DNA of 5,413 nucleotides from Gammaproteobacteria bacterium (lineage in GTDB: Bacteria; Pseudomonadota; Gammaproteobacteria; Pseudomonadales; Pseudohongiellaceae): positions 1 through 5,413 of the forward strand of contig PBXX01000063.1 in the NCBI GenBank assembly GCA_002727755.1, read 5' to 3'. Below, in pieces: positions 1-5,413 of the stretch (the stretch's first letter is position 1; each line of letters opens with the position of its first letter). The translations under genes and the position numbers were made by a program. Below the pieces are notes generated by a model. It had not been told where the DNA came from. It saw only the letters and a list, made by a program, of their open reading frames with translations, and made no database searches.

Positions 1-1210
1 AACTGATACTGAGCAAAGCCAAGAACCCTAAGTAAACTTCTAAGCCATAAGCCGCTGTTTCTCCGGCCACTTGGGCAATCGTAATCGGGCCATTAATGTT
101 TTTTACGGAAATTAAACCGATAACCATCTTCTTGATTGCGCTTAATACAAAAAGTGACTTATCCCAAGTTTCCTCAAGAGCTGGAATAATTGCTGAAATT
201 GGGTTAAACGTAATTTCTCGAACCATTTCAGAGGACACAAGCTGATTTAAACTTGTTCCTTGGGCATAAGCGCCGATCGTTCCATAGATTAAACCACCGG
301 CCTCACGATTTGCCGTTGGCCGCAGATGTAATAAATTCTCTACACCATCACGTTGGACAACAACTTCTATCTCTAGTTCCGGGTTGGACCTGATCTTTTC
401 GACCCAGTCGCTCCAGCTTTCAATAGAAATATCATTGACTCTCAAAACGATATCTCCAGCACGCAAACCACCAATATCCGCTGCCCCATCTTCTATCACG
501 CCACCAATTATTGGAGGGATTTGTACACTCACTATCCCAAGGTCAGCCAGAGGATCAGGTTCAATATTGTTTGCCATCCATTCATTAATGGGTAAAACAA
601 TATTCAAGTTTTCATCGATACCTGGTCGAGCTATCGTTAACTTTATTTCTCCTGTTTCACCGAGACGCGACAACATCTTCATGTTTACCTGCTGCCAAGT
701 GAAAGTCTCAGTGCCATCAACTAACAGAATTTCGTCATCCTTCTTTAATTGGGCCAAAAATGCTGGAGATTCATCAACAACGTCAGATACTATTGGGGCT
801 ATTCCACTCTTGCCATACGCAAGGTTTAATATCCAAAATACCGCGATGGCTAAAAGAAAATTCGCCGCAGGGCCAGCAACGGCGATTAGTGCTCTCTCAA
901 GAGGAGATTTAGATGCGAAAGATGCGTGTTCCTCCTCTACAGACACATCACCCTTCTGCACGAGCTTAGTGTCTTCCTGACCTAACATTTTTACATATCC
1001 ACCCAATGGAATTGGTGCTATTACGAATTCAACTCCGTCTTTTCCCCTCCAAGACTTAATAGCCCGGCCAAAACCTATCGAAAATTTAAGCACCTTAACT
1101 TTACAGCGGCGTGCAACCCAATAATGACCAAATTCGTGGATTGTAACCAAGATTCCTAGGGTTATGATCAAAGCCACTACACTTAACATTGTTTGAAAAA
1201 CTATAGCCAT
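1..1210 (-). CDS. rseP: RseP site-2 zinc metalloprotease, 3' end missing
   Basis: Inner-membrane intramembrane protease of the M50 family. In E. coli it makes the second cut in the anti-sigma factor RseA, releasing sigma E, and also clears signal-peptide remnants. The 403 codons seen match E. coli RseP residues 1 to about 388. Near the N-terminus a hydrophobic helix carries the zinc-binding HEFGH (H25, E26, H29). The re-entrant loop IPLGGYVKML follows (68-77), then a second membrane segment starting at VAGPAANF (111-118). Two periplasmic PDZ domains come next (about 138-205 and 232-295, the second with GLRAGD), then the conserved NINGPITIA (371-379). The window ends before the expected NxxPxPxLDG motif that supplies the third zinc ligand, and before the last membrane segments, about 60 residues by comparison with E. 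coli. The ATG at 1210 gives 24 residues before HExxH, close to the 21 in E. coli; an in-frame TAA lies at 1222-1220. The Shine-Dalgarno sequence is weak. It is the last gene of the operon in view, 33 nt after dxr. Confidence 0.96.
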   Translation of the reverse strand, partial: MAIVFQTMLSVVALIITLGILVTIHEFGHYWVARRCKVKVLKFSIGFGRAIKSWRGKDGVEFVIAPIPLGGYVKMLGQEDTKLVQKGDVSVEEEHASFASKSPLERALIAVAGPAANFLLAIAVFWILNLAYGKSGIAPIVSDVVDESPAFLAQLKKDDEILLVDGTETFTWQQVNMKMLSRLGETGEIKLTIARPGIDENLNIVLPINEWMANNIEPDPLADLGIVSVQIPPIIGGVIEDGAADIGGLRAGDIVLRVNDISIESWSDWVEKIRSNPELEIEVVVQRDGVENLLHLRPTANREAGGLIYGTIGAYAQGTSLNQLVSSEMVREITFNPISAIIPALEETWDKSLFVLSAIKKMVIGLISVKNINGPITIAQVAGETAAYGLEVYLGFLALLSIS

Positions 1211-1243
1211 TGCACATCTTTACCCAAAAATAAGAAAACTGGG

Positions 1244-2431
1244 CTAGCTCCCTTTATTAATCAACTGGTTAGACAGTTGTCTCGCCCGCAAATCGAGGTC
1301 ATGAATAATAGCTATAGATGCAGGCGATTCACAAGGTATTTTCATCATTACCTCTTCAATTATCTGAGGGATTTTTACAAAACTGATCTTACCTTTCAAA
1401 AAAGCCTCAACGGCAATTTCGTTAGCTGCATTTAGTAAAATTGGACTAGAGCCTCCCTCTTTAGCTGCCAACCTCGCTAATTTTAAGCATGGAAATCGAT
1501 CCTCATCTACTTCTAAAAACTGCAAATCTGTGAGTTCAACTAAATCTAGGTGTTCTACTCCCGATTCCATCCGTCTTGGGTAAGTCAAGCCGTACGCGAT
1601 GGGTATTCTCATATCGGGATTAGCTAATTGCGCAAGTACGGAGCCATCTAGGAAATACACAAGTGCATGTACGATACTTTGTGGGTGAATAATCGCATCT
1701 AATTTGGGCATGCCCACGTTAAATAGGTGATGAGCTTCAATCAACTCTAACCCCTTGTTCATCATGGATGCTGAGTCGACGGAAATTTTTTTGCCCATCT
1801 TCCATGTAGGATGTGCGCAAGCCATTTCTGGAGTAATGTACTCAAACTCAGAAGAGTCTAAGTTTAAAAATGGGCCTCCTGACGCTGTTAACACAAGTTT
1901 TTCTACATTTTTAAAATGAATAGCATTAACTTCTGATTTTTCATTGTTCAAACATTGAAAAATGCCACTATGCTCACTATCGATTGGAATTATAGTTGAT
2001 CCTGACTCAAGAGCTGTCTTCATAAACAGCTGACCAGACATTATCAAAGCTTCTTTATTGGCTAACAATATCCTTTTCCCGTTTTTTGCAGCGTTAATTG
2101 TAGAATTCAAGCCTGCAGATCCAACAATCGCCGCAATTACGATATCAACTGCGGAATCACTAGCAACCTCATCCAAAGCATCTCGACCTACTTTTAATTC
2201 CGTATCACAATCAGATTTCTTTAGAGACTCATAACATGAGTCGGCAAGATTTTCATCGCCGATAACAGCAATACGAGGGTTAAACTCCCTGCACTGTTTT
2301 ATAAGAAGTTCTTCATTTTGATTGGCAGTTATGGCAAAGAGATCAAATTTATTCGAGGATCTCATCAAGTCTAAGCTGCTCCGACCAACCGTGCCTGTAG
2401 ATCCAAGTATAGTTACCGATTTCTTTGCCAT
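1244..2431 (-). CDS. dxr: 1-deoxy-D-xylulose 5-phosphate reductoisomerase
   Basis: Catalyses the NADPH-dependent rearrangement and reduction of DXP to 2-C-methyl-D-erythritol 4-phosphate, the committed step of the MEP pathway to IPP and DMAPP; a cytosolic enzyme and the target of fosmidomycin. The protein has 395 residues (E. coli 398). The Rossmann NADPH loop is GSTGTVG (10-16), followed by LANKEAL (123-129). The metal-binding DSEH has D151 and E153, and the third ligand is E229 in MMNKGLELIEA. The flexible active-site loop HPTWKMG (207-213) has the conserved His and Trp. Also present are TASGGPF (182-188), IHPQSIVHA (248-256) and NAANEIAVEAF (334-344). All catalytic residues expected from the family are in place, so it should be active. 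The ATG at 2431 puts the first beta strand directly ahead of the glycine-rich loop. It lies 9 nt after the cdsA stop without a clear Shine-Dalgarno, so translation is probably coupled to cdsA. In E. coli dxr instead lies before uppS; the order here is that of Pseudomonas. Confidence 0.98.
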   Translation of the reverse strand: MAKKSVTILGSTGTVGRSSLDLMRSSNKFDLFAITANQNEELLIKQCREFNPRIAVIGDENLADSCYESLKKSDCDTELKVGRDALDEVASDSAVDIVIAAIVGSAGLNSTINAAKNGKRILLANKEALIMSGQLFMKTALESGSTIIPIDSEHSGIFQCLNNEKSEVNAIHFKNVEKLVLTASGGPFLNLDSSEFEYITPEMACAHPTWKMGKKISVDSASMMNKGLELIEAHHLFNVGMPKLDAIIHPQSIVHALVYFLDGSVLAQLANPDMRIPIAYGLTYPRRMESGVEHLDLVELTDLQFLEVDEDRFPCLKLARLAAKEGGSSPILLNAANEIAVEAFLKGKISFVKIPQIIEEVMMKIPCESPASIAIIHDLDLRARQLSNQLINKGS

Positions 2432-2440
2432 GGATAATTT

Positions 2441-3295
2441 TTACTTAATAGTTAAGAGTAAGATCAATGAAAAGCATGGCACCACTGCCAAAAGCCCATC
2501 CACCCGATCCAAGATTCCGCCGTGACCGGGTAGTATATCTCCGCTATCTTTAATTCCCTGATTCCTTTTAAGCATACTTTCAAGCAAATCTCCCACTACG
2601 GAAAGGACTATAGTCGCTACCGTCAAAAATATAATTAAAACGGAATCAACTTGAAAAAACGCTGGAAATATTAAATTAACTATTTTTGTTATCAATATCA
2701 TTGTCAAACCACAAACTGCGCCTCCTCCCAAAACTCCTTCCCATGTTTTATTTGGACTTAATTTTTCAGCGAGTTTTATGCGTCCGAAGTTTCTACCAAT
2801 GAAATAGGCACCTATGTCGGTTGCCGCAACCAATATTACAATGAGTAGCAGTAAATATCCCTCTGGATTAAGAAATTTGAGTACTATCATGCCATTCCAG
2901 GCTGGAATGATCACCAACAAACCCATCACTGTTAATTTATATTTCTTATTCCAAAACTCAAAATACCTAGGGTAATGGTATAGAAAAAAAACTGAACTGA
3001 TCCAGAACAACAAACCTATGCAGAGAAAAATCAAGGACATTTCTTTGTCGAAGTGTTCCTGATTGTTACCAAATCCAAGCCCTCGATATAAGAAACTAGC
3101 AATACAAAAAAAGCAAATTGCATAAGTAAGTTTAGATGACTTTTTTGTAATCCCAGCAAGTCCAGCCCATTCCCACGCTACAAAGCCCATGAATCCCGAA
3201 ATTACAATACTAAAAACCAAAACAGACGATTTAGTGCTAATCAAAATGAAAGCAGCAAGGAGAACCAGGGCAGTCTTTATACGCGCTAACAGCAC
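2441..3295 (-). CDS. cdsA: Phosphatidate cytidylyltransferase (CDP-diglyceride synthase)
   Basis: Inner-membrane enzyme that makes CDP-diacylglycerol from phosphatidic acid and CTP, the branch point for phosphatidylserine/ethanolamine and phosphatidylglycerol/cardiolipin. The protein has 284 residues (E. coli 285) and is very hydrophobic, with about seven or eight membrane segments. The diagnostic family signature spans residues 240-266: it begins SMLKR, has K249-D250, then PGHGG (256-260), and ends with D263-R264-x-D266. Upstream are D160 in ATDIGAYFIGR and the SPNKTWEG motif (180-187). The start is a GTG at 3295, one base after the uppS TGA stop; it aligns with the E. coli N-terminus (MLKYRLISA-like), and an AGGT at 3306-3303 sits 7 nt ahead of it, inside the last uppS codons. 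This points to termination-reinitiation coupling between uppS and cdsA. It ends 9 nt before dxr. Nothing suggests damage or transfer. Confidence 0.97.
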   Translation of the reverse strand: MLLARIKTALVLLAAFILISTKSSVLVFSIVISGFMGFVAWEWAGLAGITKKSSKLTYAICFFCIASFLYRGLGFGNNQEHFDKEMSLIFLCIGLLFWISSVFFLYHYPRYFEFWNKKYKLTVMGLLVIIPAWNGMIVLKFLNPEGYLLLLIVILVAATDIGAYFIGRNFGRIKLAEKLSPNKTWEGVLGGGAVCGLTMILITKIVNLIFPAFFQVDSVLIIFLTVATIVLSVVGDLLESMLKRNQGIKDSGDILPGHGGILDRVDGLLAVVPCFSLILLLTIK

Positions 3296-3296
3296 T

Positions 3297-4046
3297 TCAG
3301 TTACCTAATCGAAAGGTTTTGTTCTGGCCACCGAAACGTCTTTGTCTGTGAGCATAATCATCCAAGGCCAGTTTTAGCTCAGATTTGTTAAAATCGGGCC
3401 AAAAACAGTCGGTAAAATAAAATTCAGTGTAAGCAAAATGCCATAATAAAAAGTTACTAAGCCGACACTCGCCACCTGTTCTGATGCATAAATCAGGATC
3501 GGGAAACCCACCCAAACTTGTATGTTTATTAATCATTGCTTCATTAATTTGCTCCGCGCTTAACTCTTTTGAATGAATTTTATTACAAATTTCTAACGTC
3601 GAATTAACTAGATCCCAACGACCTCCGTAGTCGGCAGCTACAATAACAGTTGTTCCAACATTATGTTTAGTAAGGTCCTCAGCGTGCTTCATACCAAGCT
3701 GGATTTTCTCGGAAAAGTTGCCCCGTTTACCTATAAACAACAACCTCACGTTATTGTTGTGAAGCTGTTGAATTTCACCCCGATTCAATACAGTTAAGAA
3801 TAAAGCCATGAGACTTTTTATTTCTCCTGGCGGCCTAACCCAGTTCTCACTGCTAAAGGCAAATAAAGTTACATAAGGTATCGCTTGATCAACACAAGCA
3901 TTTATTACCAACTTTGCCGCCTCAGCGCCATGTTGATATCCCACTCTTGGAGAAAAACCTTTAGACTTAGCCCAACGGTTATTCCCATCCATAATAAAGG
4001 CTATGTGCTTTGGATTGTTTTTTACGATTGGAGAGTCAGGCGTCAT
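3297..4046 (-). CDS. uppS: Undecaprenyl diphosphate synthase (cis-prenyltransferase)
   Basis: Condenses farnesyl diphosphate with eight IPP units to form C55 undecaprenyl diphosphate, the lipid carrier for peptidoglycan and other surface polymers (also called ispU). From the ATG at 4046 the protein has 249 residues (E. coli 253). Visible motifs: MDGNNRWAK (19-27) with catalytic D20; FAFSSENWVRP (62-72) with S65, N68 and R71; DYGGRWDL (139-146); and the C-terminal signature IRTGGECRLSNFLLW (188-202) with R189 and R195. AYTEFYFTD follows (205-213), with Mg-binding E208, then WPDF (216-219). One departure: the usual GHxxG after the first motif reads GYQHG (36-40), with Tyr where E. coli has His43. 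The start is uncertain: an in-frame TTG at 4052 adds two residues, and an AGGTGA sits unusually far upstream. The stop is one base from the cdsA GTG. Identification is firm; only the start is open. Confidence 0.95.
   Translation of the reverse strand: MTPDSPIVKNNPKHIAFIMDGNNRWAKSKGFSPRVGYQHGAEAAKLVINACVDQAIPYVTLFAFSSENWVRPPGEIKSLMALFLTVLNRGEIQQLHNNNVRLLFIGKRGNFSEKIQLGMKHAEDLTKHNVGTTVIVAADYGGRWDLVNSTLEICNKIHSKELSAEQINEAMINKHTSLGGFPDPDLCIRTGGECRLSNFLLWHFAYTEFYFTDCFWPDFNKSELKLALDDYAHRQRRFGGQNKTFRLGN
3303..3306 (-). promoter_or_regulatory. Probable ribosome-binding site of cdsA inside the end of uppS
   Basis: The minus strand reads AGGT, 7 nt before the cdsA GTG at 3295, within the last uppS codons (Leu-Gly-Asn-stop). 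The spacing is right and supports the GTG as the real start, although a four-base match alone is weak evidence. The arrangement fits ribosomes moving from the uppS stop straight to cdsA. Confidence 0.5.
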
Positions 4047-4070
4047 TTTCAAGTCAATATGTTCGATTAA

Positions 4071-4076
4071 TCACCT
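4071..4076 (-). promoter_or_regulatory. Shine-Dalgarno-like AGGTGA upstream of uppS
   Basis: The minus strand reads AGGTGA, a good match to the anti-Shine-Dalgarno sequence, in the gap between frr and uppS. It ends 18 nt before the in-frame TTG (4052) and 24 nt before the ATG (4046), both longer than the usual 5-10 nt. Its last three bases form an in-frame TGA, so uppS cannot start further upstream. Whether it serves as the uppS ribosome-binding site is uncertain. Confidence 0.35.
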
Positions 4077-4108
4077 GATAGTTGAGTGTTAGTAAGTCTG
4101 ATAATCTT

Positions 4109-4666
4109 CTAAAAAGAAAGCAAGTCCGATTCTTTTGTTTGATACACAGACTCCGCCGTTGTCACATACTTATCTGTAAGTTTTTGCACACTGTCTTCGG
4201 CTCGTCTCTGCTCATCCTCACTAATAACCTTTTCTCTTTGTAAATCTTTGAAATCAGAATTTGCGTCTCGACGAATATTGCGAACTGCAATCTTTGTATT
4301 TTCAGATTCATTCTTTGCCTGCTTTGTAAATTCCCTCCGCGTTTCCTCTGTTAAAGGAGGCATAGGAACACGAATAGTGTCTCCGTTATTAGATGGGTTC
4401 AATCCTAAGTCAGATTTTAAAATTGCCTTCTCTATCTCTCCGATTATATTCTTCTCCCATGGAGATATAATTAGATTTCGCCCTTCTTCTACACTCACAT
4501 TAGCTACCTGACTTAACAATGTATCAGATCCATAATAAGAAACCATAATACTATCAAGAATACTAGGATGGGCACGCCCTGTTCGAATTTTCTTTAATGA
4601 CTCTTCCAATGAGGTAATAGACTTTTGCATTCTCTCTTCAGCGTCTTTGATAATATCATCTATCAT
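4109..4666 (-). CDS. frr: Ribosome recycling factor
   Basis: Cytosolic factor that, with EF-G, splits the post-termination ribosome and frees mRNA and tRNA; essential in E. coli. The protein has 185 residues, exactly the E. coli length. It has the two-domain RRF pattern: a long N-terminal helix with KIRTGRAHPSILD (26-38), a small beta domain with YYGSDTLLSQVANVSVEE (44-61), then SDLGLNPSNNGDTIRVPMPPLTEE across 85-108. The C-terminal helices carry AVRNIRRDAN (127-136), with R129 and R132, which in the E. coli protein contact 23S rRNA, and ISEDEQRRAEDSVQKLTD (148-165). The start at 4666 is well fixed: an in-frame TGA lies immediately before it and a GAGGGG lies 7 nt upstream. It follows pyrH by 40 nt, as in most Proteobacteria. 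No missing residues or frame breaks. Confidence 0.99.
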   Translation of the reverse strand: MIDDIIKDAEERMQKSITSLEESLKKIRTGRAHPSILDSIMVSYYGSDTLLSQVANVSVEEGRNLIISPWEKNIIGEIEKAILKSDLGLNPSNNGDTIRVPMPPLTEETRREFTKQAKNESENTKIAVRNIRRDANSDFKDLQREKVISEDEQRRAEDSVQKLTDKYVTTAESVYQTKESDLLSF

Positions 4667-4673
4667 TCAATGT

Positions 4674-4679
4674 CCCCTC
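4674..4679 (-). promoter_or_regulatory. Ribosome-binding site of frr
   Basis: On the minus strand this reads GAGGGG and ends 7 nt before the frr ATG at 4666. It is one of the few clear Shine-Dalgarno matches in the window and, with the TGA directly ahead of the ATG, fixes the frr start. It lies in the 40-nt pyrH-frr gap, which otherwise holds nothing recognisable. Confidence 0.8.
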
Positions 4680-4706
4680 ATCATATTGACTCGTAGCTAA
4701 TAGTTA

Positions 4707-5413
4707 TTATTGGATTAACGTACCGTCTGAAAGTCCCGATATGTTATCGAAGAGCGAGCCAGGCCTCTGCATGTTAAAAACTTTTATAGGCATTTCATGG
4801 TCTCTACATAAACAAATCGCCGTTAGGTCCATTACTTCAAGTTTTTTCTCCAACACTTCATCATAACTTAAACGGCTATATTTAGTAGCTTTAGGATTAT
4901 TTCTCGGATCATCTGAGTAAACACCATCAACTTTTGTAGCTTTCAAAACTACGTCCGCATTAATTTCTATTCCCCTCAAACAAGCCGCAGAATCTGTAGT
5001 AAAAAATGGATTGCCAGTACCTGCAGAAAAAATCACAACATCACCTGAATTAAGATGACGGATTGCCGTCCGGCGATCATATTGTTCCACCACACCACTC
5101 ATCTGTATCGCCGACATTACTCTTGTTGGCACGTTATTTCTCTCAAGAGAGTCTCGCATTGCCAAAGCGTTCATTACAGTAGCAAGCATCCCCATATGAT
5201 CGCCGGTTACCCTATCCAATCCTGCAGCACTTAGATGAGCTCCTCTAAACAAATTACCGCCACCAATAACCATCCCTACTTGAATGCCAAGCTCAATTAT
5301 TTGCTTAATCTCCAACGACATACGGTCTAACACTTTAGGGTCAATACCAAAACCAGCATCACCAGCAAGCGCCTCACCACTCAACTTTAGAAGAATCTTT
5401 TTATACTCGCTTT
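4707..5413 (-). CDS. pyrH: Uridylate kinase (UMP kinase), 5' end missing
   Basis: Phosphorylates UMP to UDP with ATP; a hexameric, cytosolic enzyme of the amino-acid-kinase family, in bacteria typically activated by GTP and inhibited by UTP. 234 residues are visible, against 241 in the E. coli protein, so about six or seven N-terminal residues and the start codon lie beyond 5413. The reading frame stays open to the right edge: codons at 5411-5385 read SEYKKILLK and run into LSGEAL, matching E. coli [14 protein letters not shown]. The TTG at 5384 is therefore an internal Leu, not the start. Motifs in order: KLSGEAL (phosphate-binding Lys), [27 protein letters not shown], the nucleotide-site [31 protein letters not shown], and near the end [11 protein letters not shown]. 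The TAA stop is at 4709-4707. tsf and rpsB would be expected upstream, beyond the window. It supplies UDP for CTP and UDP-sugars. Confidence 0.98.
   Translation of the reverse strand, partial: SEYKKILLKLSGEALAGDAGFGIDPKVLDRMSLEIKQIIELGIQVGMVIGGGNLFRGAHLSAAGLDRVTGDHMGMLATVMNALAMRDSLERNNVPTRVMSAIQMSGVVEQYDRRTAIRHLNSGDVVIFSAGTGNPFFTTDSAACLRGIEINADVVLKATKVDGVYSDDPRNNPKATKYSRLSYDEVLEKKLEVMDLTAICLCRDHEMPIKVFNMQRPGSLFDNISGLSDGTLIQ

Noticed and set aside
384..980. Long open frame on the plus strand, about 198 codons
   Set aside because: It lies entirely within rseP in the opposite direction, its translation is low-complexity Ser/Ile/Pro-rich with no recognisable domain, and the minus-strand frame has full RseP motifs.
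1230..1252. GGG-CCC followed by T-rich sequence at the end of dxr as a rho-independent terminator
   Set aside because: The stem is only 3 bp, the T run is interrupted, and rseP follows after 33 nt, so a terminator here is unlikely.
1193..1435. Plus-strand open frame across the dxr-rseP junction
   Set aside because: It is antisense to the end of dxr and the start of rseP, has no family resemblance and no convincing ribosome-binding site.
2290..2315. GAACTT on the minus strand inside dxr, resembling a sigma E -35 element ahead of rseP
   Set aside because: No TCTRA-like -10 element lies about 16 nt downstream, and the bases simply encode the Dxr residues EELLIKQC.
4029..4057. TTGACT on the minus strand just before uppS as a -35 box
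   Set aside because: At 17 nt spacing the sequence is TCTCCA, not a -10 box, and it would lie inside uppS.
4248..4511. Plus-strand open frame inside frr
   Set aside because: It is a shadow of frr on the opposite strand; the minus-strand product is a full-length RRF.
5382..5384. TTG at 5384 as the start codon of pyrH
   Set aside because: The frame continues upstream with residues that match the E. coli PyrH N-terminus (YKKILLK), so the TTG is an internal Leu and the gene runs off the window.

Overview
The window is a stretch of a conserved housekeeping operon, with every real gene on the minus strand. Read in the direction of transcription (right to left) the order is pyrH (5' end cut by the right edge), frr, uppS, cdsA, dxr, rseP (3' end cut by the left edge). 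Base composition is about 40% G+C from a few lines counted by eye. The order frr-uppS-cdsA-dxr-rseP is the one found in Pseudomonas and many other non-enteric Gammaproteobacteria; Escherichia coli has dxr between frr and uppS. Together with protein sequences that align closely to gammaproteobacterial relatives, this suggests a fairly AT-rich gammaproteobacterium, possibly an aquatic or uncultured one. The genus cannot be named from this window.

Layout: pyrH (UMP kinase) runs from beyond 5413 to 4707. A 40-nt gap holds a good ribosome-binding site for frr (ribosome recycling factor, 4666-4109). A gap of about 60 nt leads to uppS (undecaprenyl diphosphate synthase, 4046 or 4052 to 3297). cdsA (phosphatidate cytidylyltransferase) begins on a GTG one base after the uppS stop and runs to 2441. 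dxr (DXP reductoisomerase) starts 9 nt later and ends at 1244. A 33-nt gap leads to rseP (site-2 intramembrane protease), which runs from 1210 past the left edge. No gene-free stretch exceeds 62 nt, and no terminator or convincing internal promoter is visible, so the six genes are probably co-transcribed.

The genes share a theme of growth and envelope construction. PyrH makes UDP, the precursor of CTP and of UDP-sugars. Frr recycles ribosomes. Dxr commits carbon to the MEP isoprenoid pathway, whose product IPP is used by UppS to make the C55 lipid carrier for peptidoglycan and O-antigen. CdsA uses CTP to make CDP-diacylglycerol, the precursor of the major phospholipids. RseP is the inner-membrane protease of the envelope-stress response. 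bamA would be expected just beyond the left edge.

I found no mobile element, CRISPR array, RNA gene or novel system. The points most worth a second look are a Tyr in place of the usual active-site-region His of UppS, the uncertain uppS start, and the tight uppS-cdsA junction with a GTG start.
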